Source: Oreocharis arfaki (taxonomy: Eukaryota; Chordata; Aves; Passeriformes; Paramythiidae). Taken from it: DNA of 64,000 nucleotides. Numbering within the stretch: the first letter of the stretch is position 1; the number at the start of each line of letters is the position of its first letter. The position numbers and the translations under genes were made by a program. Where the stretch lies: positions 94,727 through 158,726 of the forward strand of contig VZRR01010289.1 of NCBI GenBank assembly GCA_013398015.1. The letters are read 5' to 3'. The notes under the pieces are model-generated. The model was not told the origin of the DNA and ran no database searches. It saw nothing but the letters and a program-made list of their open reading frames with translations. Positions 12,083 through 27,000 of the stretch are shown piece by piece.

Positions 12083-15000
12083 GTAAGGTGCGCTGATGGG
12101 TGAGGGTGCGGGCTCCGCGGGAGTGTGATCTGCTGATTCTTCATTTTCCATAAACGCTGGGGTTTTTCAGTTTGTTTTTTGCTAACGCAAAACTTTTCGT
12201 AGTTGCTGTGAGTCTTACAAGTGCTGTTTTCTAAGCGTAGTGTTGGAAACGGCAGGGACGCGGCTCTGTTGAAATCCAGGAGGTTCAGAGCCTTTGCTGG
12301 CCACCTCCTGCTTGCCTTTCCTGCCAGATTCTCCAGTTTTCACAACCGAACCACTGGCTTAAAACCTGTGTCCCAGAAATGAATAAACAGGAAAAAAAGG
12401 GATATTGTCTTAATAAAGTCTTCATGCTAGAATAGAGACAGAAAAATGAACTTCCTCTCTTCTCTGTCTGAGACATTACTTTGAAAGTATTTTTAAAAAT
12501 CACCGAGTGATTTTTAAATTGATAGAAATCACTTTGGGTATCTTAATTTTAATGCCTGAAAGTCAAAGCAGCATGCCTATTTTTAAATCTTGGTTGTAGT
12601 CCCTTAGAAACCCACAGTAGACTTACATTAAATGTTAATGTATTAAATTATGAAGTCGTACTGATAGTATTCTTTTACTTTTCATAATGTAATATTATAT
12701 TTCCTTATTTTAAATGTAATTTGTTATTGTATGAAATATATTCATAGATTTCTGTAGAGTGCTTGGAATTGTGTGATAAAGTACACCAGGCCAAGAGCTG
12801 ATGCTGTAGCTTTTAAAAGAATTATCAGGTTTATGGCAGTTTTCAGCCAATTTGAAATTATGGTAGTGGATGCTTCTGTGAAAATACTGCAAGCAGTGAA
12901 ATAGAAATTTATGAAATTGTGAACAGCTGCAGAGTGTGGGGTGGTTTGGTAGGAGACTTAGAACAGTGAGTTAATTTAAGATAGGAGGACATGAGACTGT
13001 CCTGTCCGTACAGAGCTCTCTGCAAGTAGTGCTTTATTAAATAGTCTCTTGGGCCCTAGGGCTTGCACCAGAGCAGCTGTTTTATTTCAGAGGTTTGTTG
13101 TGCTCTCAGAAGGCTCCTTTACAAAGTGCTCAGAGTGGTTGTTGTTTGCAGAGTGTGGAAGGGCAGCCTCAGTGCTGTGCCTTCACGGAAAGCCCCGAGA
13201 CAGTGGGATGAGCTGCAAGTTCACTGAACCCTTCTCAAGCCAGTAGAGTGTGCTTTTGAAACACTGGGAAAATACATATAAACAAGGCATGAGAGAAATG
13301 AAACTAGAGTAGCTTTTCACTTTCTGTGGTGACACAGTTGTTTTCACTGAACTCTTGTCCAACATCTGAAGTTTACAGATTAGGGCCTGTTGATTTGGAG
13401 CCCAAATCCTGAATAAAACAGAAGTTCTTGTTACTGTGATTATTTGGCATTCTCCTCCTTCTAACATATCTCTCTTTTCTGTTAAAATTATCTGAAGAAG
13501 ATGCTGAAAGGACAAGGGACGTTCGATGGGGAAGGTGAGCCCTGTTCTGTCCAGACTTGCTAATAACTCCAAGGGAAATGAACTTCAGGATCATTTCACA
13601 CACTGCTTTGTGTGGAATCAAAGACTCAGTACCTTGTTTTTCAGTAAACTGACTGCAATATGGGACCATAATTTTGGCACTAGACATACCTTAGGGGTAC
13701 TTTAAAGACTATGAAGTGGCAGACTAAAAAGGTGTGTCAAGGGCTTCTTTTCTGCTTAAGCTCCTGTCCCTCCCAAAAAGTGAGCTGTTGGCTGTGTTTG
13801 CCTCAGCCCTGACAGTTCTGTGCAGTTCCAGAGTGGGTTCCTCCATGTGGGACTGCTTTCCTGCCTATTCCCTGGGACTCTGCCCAGGTGCAGGACATTG
13901 TGGATCACTTATGGGTTTGGGGCCATCCCTGCAGCACACACCTGAGTTCTTACTCTGGGCTGGTGGTTCACACAGCTGTTTCTGCCTTCTCATCAGCTGA
14001 GGGTGCTGGGGTGAATCCTTGGACTCTGTAAGCATTTTCTTCTCTTGCTGCCTAGGCTTCAAGTTTTAGGTGCCAGAAAAACACTTTCTGTGGATCTGTA
14101 TTTTTGTGTTACTCATTAATACTGGGCTTTGCCACATTTGCTGCTTTTCCCAGTATTTCAACAGGAAAAACATCTATGATGGGTCCACAGAAGTTCTGTT
14201 GTAATAACTGCTACTCTCTTGGCTGCTCTCTGTTTAAAGCCTCTTTGAGGTCATCTCAGCTGCTGTGTTACCTTCCTCTTGTGTCTGTTTTCAAAGCTTC
14301 CCACTGTGTTCTCTTTGCATCATCCCCTTTCCTACTCTTTAGTTTTATCTCTTCTCACACTATCTCCTGATGATGGTTTTTAGATTCTCTTCCAATGGCT
14401 CCTTTCTGTCTTGGATGATCCCAGCTAGTAGCTTTCTCTGTAATGCCTCCCAGACCTCAGTGCTGTAACAGTTTCCTCTGTTAAAAGTGTGTAAACTCTG
14501 TAGACCCTTCCCAAAGAACTGCTCCAAAGGCCACACCTGGTCTGGCACTGGGTCAGGGCTGTAGGTCTGAGTGGGTGGGACAGACCTGCCCAGCCAGGTG
14601 TGGGACTGCAGGAGTTGGGGCCTTGCCTGGAGCAGCCAAACTTCCACTTCAGTTCCCTTTTCTCTGGTAGGGGGACACTGGATGTTATCCAAAGCCTGGC
14701 CTATCTAAAAGTACCTTTCAGAGCCTGCCTGCATAGTGGCTTCATGCGTCTGTGGGTTTTTGTGGGGTTGCATTCTGTCCTTGCTCACTGCTGTTGCAAG
14801 GGGTGTGTGGCCAGGGAGGTTGGGAAACAGCGGGAATGCTCCACGCCTGTGTTCCTTTGCCACTGATAGTGCTGAATTAATGATGGCAGAACTCAAATAC
14901 ATGATGAGTGTATTTGGCCTTAGGGTTCATAGGTCTCGTGCTTACTCAGGCAAGCCTTTAACTTTCTATCTGGGATAGTTCTGACCTCAGATCTCTGAAA

Positions 15001-18000
15001 TTGGGAGACAGTGGAATGTGAAGACAGCATTTGAAGTTGACAGAAGAAAGGTTGGCATGGGCAATGTGCTTTTCCTGGGTGTTAAAATAGTGAGACCTGC
15101 AGATCAGTGACTGCTCCACTGACACACGATCTCATTTTCTAATTGCTGGTTAATTACAGAGCTGGGTACAGCAAACCAAGGAAGAAAAAATTGTTTGCTA
15201 TTTTTTTTTTCTTGACAAAGGCCACATCTGTTCTTTAATTCGGTCTGGGAGGATCTTTGGGTACAGTGATCCATTGTCACTGTACTGCACCATTGTCCGG
15301 CCCCAATCAGATGCTATCTTTGTCTTGTGGAGTGTGAGCAGCGCAGTGACACTTTGGTATCTTTCATTGTGTAAATGTTACTTCAAATTTTTATGAGAGC
15401 AACTAAACTAACTTTCTAGCAATGACTGACATACTGTTGTTATTTGACAGAAAATGCTGTATTATATCAGAACTATAAGGAAAAAGCTCTGGACATAGAT
15501 TCTGATGAAGAGTCTGAGCCCCAAGAGCAGAAGTTGGATGACAAGGTTGTTTTTCACTATAAGCCCCTGAGGTCAACGTGGAGCCAGCTCTCTGTGGTGA
15601 GTTGTGTTCCTTGTATGGCCAGAGACAGGATCTCGGGGGGGTTGAAGCAAAGTCTTCTCTTATTTGCTGCTGGAGTTTTTGGCTGAAATTTGTCATCATC
15701 TTTTTCATCTCATAGGAAGGACATGGAAGTCCCAATCAGTTACTGGTCTTTGTTTCACATAAAAAACAATGAAACCGAGTTCATTTTAGAGCCCTGTGTT
15801 TGGCAAAGACACCACTTTACTGATCCATTAGAAAAAGGGTTGTGTGAGTTCACTAAAAGGGTGAATTATACTAAAGAAAGGCTTCAGTTAGTTACAAACA
15901 AGTTGCTGCTGAATTGTTCTAAATTGCTCTGCACCAGCTCTTAAGCTGACTCGAGTGCAGATATTTGATGGGAAGCATTTTGAGGAGTGGAGAGAGGAGC
16001 TGGTGGTGCTGTGCTGTCCCTTGCACAGGCTGGGAAGCATCTGCAGGGCTTTGGCGGAGCAGCATCGTTAAACAAAGTAAATTCAGCTGTTCCCATCAGT
16101 GCTGCAGTCCTGCTGCCTTCCCTCTGGTAACCTGACAAATTGCTGATAACAGCTGATACTGCCACAGCTCTTTCTTGCACACATGATTTTGGGACTGAAG
16201 GAATCATAAAAATTCTGTGCTTCGATCATTTCTGTGGCCTCTGGAGGGATATCCCTGAAATGAAGGGTTTGGGGTTGGTTTTTTGTTTACATAACGTGCA
16301 GAATGTTGTAGATGGTCATCTCTGGCATTAGAGAGATGATGCCATTACACGATCACCCGGAGTATTTGGCCATCAGCTCTGTCTATCCCGATAAATGAGG
16401 CATTAAGCCTCAGGGAGATCCCCCAAGGCTGCTTAGATGGTCTGATTAGCAGAGCTGTCATACAGATGCTGATGACCCTTTGCAGTTTAAAGTATTGAAA
16501 GATGAATCTCTCTGGTTCAGTAATTATAACGAAGGCAAGACAATGTGGTTTTGAAAAGAAGTGCTTTAATTTTCTTTTTTTCAACAGTCAAATACTTTAA
16601 ATATAGTTCATTTGCTTCATGTTGCAAAAAAAGTGTTTATAATGGAGTCAGATTGTTTTTTCTGCCTTCTGGGCAAACTAGCAGTTAGATGTTCAACAGC
16701 TGAGGTATTTTGGAAGGAATGCTATTTAGTAATAATAGTGATAATTTCAAAACACTAATTTGCTGTGAGACAAAAATAGCATGAAGACCATCTCAGGAGG
16801 AGAACTGTTCTGTGCCGTGCTTCACTTACAGAAACCGACTTGTTCTTTACTGCTCCTTGCACAGAAACTCGTGCACTGTCTGTATTTGATTTACAAGATT
16901 GGAAGTGGGGAGTATGTGGGAAAAGGTGGTGCATGGAGAAAACAAAATCTGGGAATCTGAGACTCACAGTGACTGTTTATAACTCTGGAAAAATTACATG
17001 CTGTCAATGTGTATTAAAAAGTTAAAAAGTGAGTCTGGAGTTGTCGCAGGAAGTCAGCTGGAAAATGTCAGTCCTGGGTTTCAGCATATGTTAGGAAAGG
17101 AGGAGGATAATGTTTCTGGTGTTTGTTAGCAGTGCCTGTGCTGGGAAACTGAGGGCAGATGCAGAGGGATCCCCTCTCTCTGTGAGAGGTTTCCCTGGCA
17201 GTTGGTGCAGCTCTGACCACGCTGTGTTTGAGGGCTAGTGCACTTCAGGTATGGAGTTGTCAAATTCTTTATGATAACAGTATTGAAAAAGGGTGTTTCT
17301 GTCTTGCTGAAGTGTATTCACACTTGTGAGGTTGATCCTGGTTGTGACTGGTTTCTCATTCATGTAAAAATCAGCTGCCGTGAGTGGCTTCATGGAGCCA
17401 CTCACAGGATCACAGTGTGCAGGGCTGCCTCCTTCCAGAGCCACTCACAGGGTCAGTGTGCAGGGCTGCCTCCTTCCAGAGCCACTCACAGGGTCAGTGT
17501 GCCCAGCTGCCTCCTTCCAGAGCCACTCACAGGGTCGGTGTGCCCAGCTGCCTCCTTCCAGAGCCACTCACAGGGTCGGTGTGCAGGGCTGCCTCCTTCC
17601 AGAGCCACTCACAGGGTCAGTGTGCAGGGCTGCCTCCTTCCAGAGCCACTCACAGGGTCAGTGTGCAGGGCTGCCTCCTTCCAGAGCCACTCACAGGGTC
17701 AGTGTGCAGGGCTGCCTCCTTCCAGAGCCACTCACAGGGTCAGTGTGCAGGGCTGCCTCCTTCCAGAGCCACTCACAGGGTCAGTGTCCAGGGCTGCCTC
17801 CTCTCTGTGGTACCAGCACAGACCCGTGGTGTGACTGTCAGGGACCCTCAGGGCTGGTCTCTGCATTGGCTCCCCTTTCTCTCCCTGTGTCAAAGGGCTC
17901 ATGTTCACTTTGGGTATGTGCAGACACTTAGTGGATTTCTGGTGAGTTCCCCCCCTTCAGCACCTCATTGTTTTGAAGGAACTTTTTGTCTCTAACCAGA

Positions 18001-21000
18001 GTTCACCTGTCCTCCTTTCATCATCCTTTGCTCATCGTCTCCATGGTTGAATCGGTCATTGCTGGGGAAAAGCCAGTCCAGTGTGATGACAGACAGCTTT
18101 AGCTGTGATGTTGGGCCTCTTCCATTCCTTCTGGTCGTATTCTTAGCTTAAATGAAGTTTTTGTTTGCTTAGTATCACACATGTGACATTTTTTAGGTTA
18201 TTTCAGCTTAAACATTTTGGGCATGTCAAAATTAGGTACTGAATTTTCTTTCACAGAAATGCCCAAAGTAGTCTCCATATCTGGGCCTCTGCCTCTTTGG
18301 AAGTGTTGCTGTTGATGGGGAGTGTGAGGCTGGGCCTTTGGCCTGCGAGTTCATGTACCATGAATTCATGTGTGCTTTGTGTGACACACCCACGTGTGAC
18401 AGCAGTGACCACGAAGCACTGCTGCAGTTTGGAGCACGAGTTCAGCAGGTGCCACAGGGACCTCCCTGGACACTGGCAGTGTCTGTGGTAACAGGGAGCA
18501 CTGAAATCTGGGGGATGTGTTCGTAGGTATTTCCTGTGTTGGTGTATTTTTAAAAAACTCTTCCACTGCATCCAGAAAAAAGTGACTTTGCACCTTTCAG
18601 TGCCATTGCACTTCCTTGGGAATGCTCTGAAGTGTTCAGGCTGCTGATTGAAATGTACTTTAATTGTTTAATAGAAAGGCATCTAATTAGTTCTTGCTCA
18701 GCATCCAGCAGTGTCTGCTTGTGGTGCCACGGGAATCTGTGACTTGTGTTCCACGGGACAGTGGCTCCCACACTGGAATGCTGATGTTCCTTTCATAGGC
18801 ATTTACCTGTGAGTCTGTACTTCGGTGTGCAGGCCAAAGTGTGGCACCTCTTTACTCCTGCTGTCCAGCATTGTGGGGCCTGGTGTGCAGGAATAAAAGG
18901 AGGAATAATATATCCTTTAAAATTCCAGGGAACAGGTGGAGCAAGAAGAGAAAGCTGTTGGTGAGAGTATGTTAGGAGCTTTTGGAGAAGACTGGCAGAA
19001 ACGGGAGGAGGGAAGTGTGTGTGAGGTCCTGTGTCTGTGGTGTGTCTCTGCTCCACGAAGGGAACAGGGCCTTCCACCTGTGTGGTGCTGTGGCCCTTCC
19101 CTTCTCCTGGTGACCCTCCTGATCTGGGCTCCTGTGTTTGGCACTCCTGTAGAGCCAGGCTCTCCTTGGTGCTTTGCTTTACGGGTTTTGATAGCCCTGT
19201 ATCTCTTTTTGATCACGTTTTTCCACAAAAGGTATTAAAAATATCGATTTATTTGGTTTTTTTAGGTGAAGAAGAACGGATTGTCAGAAGCGATCAGCCA
19301 GGAGGAAAGGAAAAGACAGGAGGTACTCTCTGTGCTTTGGGGCTGGTTGCTCCGGGCTGCACTGCTCGCCTGGGTCAGTGCTCTGTTTGTTGATAAGGAG
19401 GCATTGATTAGAGTTCATTGCTTGGCTTCCTGCCCTCCAGTGAAGTGTCCTCCCTCCCCAGAGGCAAAACATAAACCCAGTCTGTGCTGAGGTGCCTGTG
19501 TCCCTGCCAGGGGCTTTTGGGGTGCTCCCTGCACCCGCTCCAGCCTGGCAGCCCCAGGGTCGCTGCTGTGCCGGGGAAGGGGTGACATTAACCTTGAGCT
19601 CCCAGAGGGAGGAGGTGGCTACCTCCTACATAAAAACATGAGTAAGCTGAGAGTGCCTGAGCAAAGGGCAGCTTTTATAGAGCCCCTGGGCTGTACCTAC
19701 CCCTGTGAGCAGTGCTGGGCACATGAGCACCGTGTACCTGCTGGGACCCTGTGCCCTGGAGTGGGACAGGAGTCTCCATGCTGGCAGCAGCAGCACTGGG
19801 GTGCTTGTCTGTTCTCTCTCTCTTCCCCCTTTGTTCCTTGTGTCCTCTTCATCCACTTTCCTCTTCCCCTTTGCTCCTTGTGTCCAGTTCATCTGCTGTG
19901 CCCTCCTTCCTCACTACAGGGGCTATGTCAAAGTGAATGAGAGGTGTTGAAAGGCGTAGCCTGGCCTAGGCAGCTGTGTCCCTGCAGCTCCTTCCTGAGG
20001 TATGTCCCTCCCCAGGAAACACAAGGCTTTAGCAGGAACACTGTAGCGTTACCTGACCTGGGAATTTGTCCCAGTATCTTCATTGCTCTTGAGGACATAC
20101 CTCAGCCTCCTCCTGCTGGGAAGCTTTTGAGACAAGGCATGTGTTTCAGTCGTATCCTTCAGGAGCCTTTAGCCTGTGTTTCCTGGAGCCATACTTGCAT
20201 CCTTTCAAAAAGAACAGGTTCTTTGGATGCCTTTTAAATGTAAAGTCTTTAATGTTACCAAAAATGTTTTCAGGCCTGAGGGGTTTTTATTTGAATTTTA
20301 GAGGTCAATTCTTTCAGAGGGAGCCTAAATAAATATACTTAAGCTGTAGTTACATTACCAAGTCATGCTTTTGCTGTATTTCTTTTAAACTGCCTTTTAT
20401 CATTTATTCTTTCTCTGTTCTTTAAATTGCTTTTTAGAGCCTGTTAGATTATTTTATATTTATATACACTGTCACTGCAGAAAAATAGATTTCTTGTTTT
20501 TTTGCCTTGTTTAATGTCCATGTGCTGTCTTTGTACATATCCCATCTTTCAGAATCTGTTAGTGAGATGGATCTCTCTGCATATTTTGGCTAAAGAAAAT
20601 GTGTCACAGACTGATTTGAACTGAAATTATTTTCAGTAGATCTTTCCTTGCAAGCTGAGAGTGCCTGTGTATGTGAGTTGTCTTTGCAGGGTGCACGTGG
20701 CCCCCTGAGAGTGTTACTGCCGGGGGGGGTTCACACATCTGCTGGAACCCCAGCGTGGCTTCAGGTGCCACCCAGGAATGCCCAGCAGGCACCAGGGAGC
20801 TGCCCCCAGCCCCTGGGTGTGTGTCAGGCACCTTTTTCTGGGTTTTGTTCTCCAGAATGTGCTTGGATCATGATGAGACGATTCCCTCTCCCTTCCTTGC
20901 ACGATAGAAGCCAAGTGTCTTTGCCCCATTCCTGCCTGTGCTGATGACTTTGTAACCAGTCTGGGGAGAGCTCGAGGGATCTCAGCCCTGTGCCTGCAGC

Positions 21001-24000
21001 CTCGCCCCTGTGCTGTTGGGGTCACACTTGTTGAGTTGTCTTCAAACTCCTGGTTTGCAGTTGCATTGAAAACTCTGAATATAGACTTCTTAAATACTTT
21101 TTTTCTAGTATTAATAATTTATTTCTAATTAATTCCTTAGCTGCCATAGAGATGAATATTTATGTCATAAACTCTAGCTTACATCCAAAACTTTGCTTTG
21201 CACCCCTGCTCAACATTTTCTTTTTGTTTTTAAGGAAAAAAGTCCAGTCACTAGTAAGTCTCTTCTTTCCCCCCTCCACTTTGCAGGCAATATTTGAGGT
21301 GATATCTTCTGAGCACTCCTATTTGCTGAGCCTGGAGATTCTGATCCGGATGTTTAAAAATTCCAGGGAGCTGAGCCTTACAATGACCAAAACAGAGAGC
21401 CACCACCTCTTCTCCAACATCACGGATGTTTACGAAGCAAGCAAAAAGTAAGTGTGGCATTTCTGTGTTTAACAGAACTGTACATCCTTAAACATAACAG
21501 CAGGTTTCTTTTTGGAAGCTGAGGTAACCATTTTAGTGGTGAGCATTTCTTCCCAAACTCTTGCTAGTTTGAAGAGGGAAAGTACACGTGGCAGAGACAT
21601 GCACAGGAGTGTGAGAGCCTCACCTTTAATGGCTGGCCTGGGATTTGTGTCTCTGAAAAGGGGGAGGGAAGGAAAGCACAGAGTGAATTGTAGTGGAAAT
21701 CGGCATCCTTCAAATCTAAACAGTTCTGAGCTAGATGCTGATCCGTCAGGCATTCAGACCTAGTCCTTACAGTGCATCAAATAAAGCTGAGTCTGCCTTG
21801 CTGAGCTGTTGAAAGTTGGGCTGGAGTTTCATACTTGCCCAGAAGAGCTGGCTCTTGCCAGGTGATGCAGAGGGTGCTGTCCTGAGGCCTCGCTGTGCTC
21901 TGGGACTGCCATCCCTGTGTGAACACCAGGGCCTGGCTCTGCTGCTTTTGGGCACATTCCTTCAGCCTGAAGCCAGCAAGGGAAACACACACTATAGATA
22001 GTGCCTAAAGAGGAGGAAATGGCAGATCTTACATGATACAGATGCAGAAAAGTCTTGTTTATGGCTGGTAGTTACTGCCAATGTTGCTTAATCTAGGACA
22101 TACATATGTATGTGCTCGCAGAGTACTTCACACTCTCTTTCAGAAAGTTGCTCGTTGTGGCTTTGCTTCCTTGCAGTTTGTTCTGCTTTCACAGCAGCAG
22201 GTGGATTACTGTGTTTACATAACTAAATCATCACAATGTCTGTGCTGCTTCTCTTATCCCTGATTTCCAGTCTGAAGTGAGCACAGTGGCTGAAGGATGC
22301 ACACGGCCTAGTGAAGGAACTGAGTGGTCTCAGCTGTAGCTGAGATAAATAACCCTTGTTTACCTTGGTGGAACTTGTGAAGTTCCCTGCTCCCAGGCAT
22401 GATAAGTAATTTCTTGGCTTTATTCTCTGAGACACCACGAAGTCTCTGGAATTTGACATTGTTGGGCAGCAGTTTGACTTTTGTCTTCTGAAGTTCACGC
22501 AGTAACAAGATCTTGTTTCATGGAAGCTGATGTGCTGTGTCAAGTGCAAACCCAGTTTAGGAGCTGTAGAGCAGGAGTACATTTGGGTTTGGCTGGGGAG
22601 CCTTCCTTTCTCCTCCCCGTTCCCCTTTCTTTGTCTCTTGCAGTTGAGATCTTTTGCCAGAGGTTGGGGGTTGTGTGGCCCCTGAGCCACCCCAGTCTGA
22701 CAGCACTGGTGTCAGGGGCTGCAGCTTATCAAAGTCTTTTTTTTCAAGGAAAAGTTCCTTTTAAAGGTGCTCCTTAGATGGAGTGTGAGGTGTAAGAGTA
22801 AAGGACAATGGGGGTGGGGAGAGCAATAGGGGAGCTCTGACATCCCTTTTGATTAATAGTCTTCAAAGGAAGTGGGAGGGGGAGAAAAAAAAAGAATGGA
22901 AAAATACCACACTAGCCTAGAATTATAATCTTATTCTTTCTTGTCTGTGAAATCTAATGGTTTAAGAACTTGGTTTTTTATGATTTGGGATAAAATCAGA
23001 AGTCGTAACTCCCTTTTAAATTTAAATGAAAACATAATTTCTTTCCCAAGTTGTGCAATACTGTTAAACTAAAACAAAACTTGGTGCTGGCTTCGAGCAA
23101 CATCATTTGTGTAAATAATGGAAGTGATTTTAAACCAGAAGCCTCTTTCTTGGTATCTCCAAACTGTTGCTTTCCGTTTTCAAGGTCTTTCAAAGTAGCA
23201 AAATCCACTCATTTGTTAGAAAATGGAGCATCTGTCCCATTCTGCTGTATTTTAAGCAGCCTTTGCTTGAAAGTACAAAACCTGAGTATGAGTGTAGTTA
23301 CCAGTGGTTTTGGTTGCTCAGATAAAAGTTTGGTGAGCTGAAGAACCTGAGCTGATAAAAATACTTTATAAAAGCCTTTAGATAAAGCTGCTTAAAGCCT
23401 CTATCTAGGAACTTTGACTTGGGACATGTTTAATGGAAGCTCTCCAGCAACACCAGGACAGGCCTGTAGTGCCTGACAGGGCCATTCCTGGGGGAACAAA
23501 GCTGCCTTTGTTGGAAGCAAAATGCAGAGAGCAGAGACCGTCTCTGCTTTTGGGAGCTCCCTGGAATGCCTCTGACAGAGGGGAGTGGAGATGAATAATC
23601 TGTGCAGCACATGCTCTGTGTGTTTGTGGAAACCTCTGGGAAGGTGGCTTCAGAAAGCTGGAGTTCCACTGGGCCTTGTGTGGTGTGCAGCTCAGGAGTG
23701 CTGGAGCCCAGACTCACACAGGTCCAGCCCCGGTCAGGAGCTGTTGGGCTGGGCTGGTGGGGATGCCAGGGAGCAGCTCAGCCAGGAATGAGTCAGGAAT
23801 GCAGTCTGAGAAATCAGGGTCAGGACGTGGGGCAAGAGAGGGCACAGCTCCCCAGGAGCCTCTCTGGGGAAAGAAGAGTTACAGGGAATTGAGGAACAGT
23901 TGGTCTGCAGGGTCAAATCTCCGAGTTTATCAGAGAAAGGAAAGCTTTAGCATTTGTGCCTTCTCTGCCATTAGGCCAGCAAAAGGCAAATGCTTTTGTG

Positions 24001-27000
24001 ATACCAGATCAGCGTTAGCAGGAAAAGATACTAACAAAAACATTTTAACAGGTTCTGACTGGTTTTAAACTCTGTGTCTCAATCCTAGAGTCACAGAGCG
24101 TGACCGCTCGGGCTGCGATGGGTTCATGACTTGGCAAAGACATTCCCATTTCCCCAGTGCTGTGGGTGCATTTATTGGCTGAATGGGCACTTGTTGTCCT
24201 GCAGGTCCCACCTCGGACCAGGTGCTCTGGGCACCTTCCTGCTGTCTCGGGAATCTCTCTGGAACAGGATATCTTGGCGGGGCTGCTGTGGCCTTTCCGT
24301 GGCCCTGGATTTCTGCCAGGGCACTATAAATAGCTGGAAAGGCAAGTGGCTCCCCAGTGGGACAGGCCCTGGGGCGTGGGCTGGCCCAGAGTTGGTTGGG
24401 TTACAGAGGGAACAAACAGGCTGCAGGGTCGGCTTCTCCTGGTTTGGCTCTGTAGCTGCTCCGTGGGTATTGCCCACCAAAAGGTGTTCTGTGGGCTGTG
24501 AGTTTGCAGGGTTTGCTGTTGCATTTGTGTGTGTAGGTACGTGTTGGTTTCCATTACTGAGATTGTGGGAACTCGCTGAACAAACTGATTTCAGTTCTGC
24601 ACTTTAATCACCCTCTCTCCAGCCATTTCTTTTTTTGGGTAAAAACTGATTTTGATTCAGCATAAAAATTCTATGGAAATAAATCTATTTTTCCCATTTT
24701 TACTATTTTAAGTCCTGCTCCCCTTCCCTAAATAACAATGGTGTTGCAGATGTTGAGATTCTGTTCCTGATGAGAGGATTCAGATTTGGAGAGGATAATC
24801 AGAAATCTTTATTACATCTAGTTATCTCCAGTTGGCAGTTGTTACTGCAGTGCCCCTATCTCCAGGGGGAAGAAGCTGAGTTCTGCTGGCTGCCACTCCC
24901 CTGGTTTCTGTCCCTGGATGGTGTCAGCAGCACCCTGGAGCTAAACCTGCATTTCTGAATTTACCCCTCATGTTGCAGAGTGGATGGTTCTTTAAAACAA
25001 CATAAGGGCAAGATGAGGGCGATCAAATTCTGTCCTATGATGCTGTTTGATTTTCACTTAATTAGATCTAACTTTAACTAGAAAAGTTCTGGATTTAACA
25101 GAAAGATGTTTGAAATAAATCCTTCCGGCATTCAGCAAAAAATCTGCACACATCACAGCAAATTCCTCGTTGGTTAAATTGGATGGAATCATTCCATCCC
25201 TCAGCTTTATGATACAATCTGTCCTAAAATTGTAAGTGAAAGGGTTTATGATGTGTCTGGTTCATTGGCTGTATCTAATAATTGGCAGATTAGATGTGGA
25301 AAGCCACAACTTTTGATTCAAACTTGGACACAGGATTTCCTTACAGGGCATACTGGGAGATGGGGCTTGGATTTGCTGCTCCTCTTTGTCCCTCTTTTCC
25401 CTTTTTTTTCTTTTCTTTTCTTTAAGCCTTCTCCTCTCCCAGATCTTTACTGTTCTTACAGTGATTGTCTCTGATGATGTCACTGATGAAGCACCAGATA
25501 AATTCTAAAGGTGGAAGTTGCGGCCCAGCAGAGTCACAACACCTTGTCAGTGTGCCATAACACAGCAGGAAATGTTGGATTTCCTCATTTCCTGAGCAGA
25601 ATGAATTGGCAGCAGTGGGAGGTTCTCCCAGCCATAAACACATCTGAGCAGGGAGTAACAAATCCCAGTGCGGCAGTCCCCGGTCAGCGGCGGGGCTCTG
25701 CTGTGGCTCCTCAGTCGTGCAGGCTCCGTACTTACGGGCTCTCTTTTATGCTATTTTTTTTTATTATTTTTTTCCTTTCTTGGACGCCAGTGACACTTCA
25801 GGGATCTCTTCCCTTCAGAGTTTGTCCCTGTGTGCTGGAGGTCTCGGAGCAGTGGGTGGGATGTGCCCCTTGGGGCTGGTCCCGACACTAAACCCCAAAT
25901 CCACAGCACAGGACAAGTCTGACAGCTCAGAATACGTTGTGCCTTGGAAGAGGCTGTGTGGGGGACAGGAGGGTGCTGGAGGACTCTGCCTTCAGCAGCG
26001 GCAGGGAAATCCCTGTGATTGAGGCTCCAGCTGACCCAGGGAGAGCCTGGCAGCCACTGAGTGTGGCAGCTGCTTCTAAGCACACCTGGAGAGTGCCTAA
26101 ATTTAGTTCAGCCCTGTTGCTGCACACGTGGGTGATCAGCTGCTGTTCATCCTGTTCTACTCCTGTCTCATGTTTGAGGTGTGTTTGTAAAGCACACTAC
26201 AGAGAACATCACTTGAAAAAAGGTGGTAGATTTGAAGAGCCACTGTTAGTGATGAAAAAATGGAATAAAGGACTGAAATTAAATAAGGCAGATTTCAAAA
26301 TATTGGAGCTTAATGTGAGCTCGTGTGTTCTAAGTATTTCCTTAATATTTCCTGTGCTTTATGAGAATTTTTTTATGAGCTTGTTGCCTCGAGGGAGTTG
26401 AGGATTCTTGCAGTGAATGCTGATGTACAAAGGCTGCAGCCAGGACAGCTTTTCATGTGAGGAGTGACCCGCAGAGGTGGTCTGTGAGCTGTTCCACCCC
26501 AAACAGTGAGGGATTCCAGTGAGCATCATGGAAATCAAGGCTTGTGCATTGGGAACATTGGGAGTGCAAAAAGCAGTGGGAAGCTTCCAGTGGCCAGAGA
26601 CTCACATGTGGAACAGAGCATGGACAACAGGGAAGTTGTCAGAACAAGCATGGTTAGGGCAAGAGCCAGCTCAGGACTTTGGGTTCTGTGCCCTTTTTTA
26701 GTGTTTTCAATCCGTGTCTGGTTCCAGTGGAGGATTGGAGGATGTGGAGCATCATGTCCTGCTCCACCACCACATGGCTTTTGTCCTTGGCTCAGCAGCC
26801 ACACATACCTACCTGTATTCCATGGAGCACTTCTGGTGTTGTGCTGCCTTTAATTGCAAGAGGAAATGTGTTAATGTGTGTTTGAAGTAGTTTCATTAAT
26901 TTTCCAACCCCATTTCTGGAAATTCTGGTCTGACCAGCTCAGGGATGCTGGCTGGTTCTGGCAGTGGGAGAGTGGGAAGTGCCTCTGCCAGCGCTGCTGC

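Noticed and set aside
10720..12151. Long ORFs on both strands through the N run, including a 399-codon minus-strand frame
   Set aside because: Ns translate as X and hide stops, and GC-rich DNA lacks stop codons. Only the frame at 11684-12082 plus matches ARHGEF26.
17238..17995. Three overlapping plus-strand ORFs of 183-203 codons with repetitive protein
   Set aside because: They are the 41-bp minisatellite read in three frames, inside an ARHGEF26 intron, with no start context or homology.
24324..24333. CTATAAATAG as an internal promoter or MEF2 site in an ARHGEF26 intron
   Set aside because: A single 10-base match in tens of kilobases is expected by chance, and no other promoter feature is nearby.
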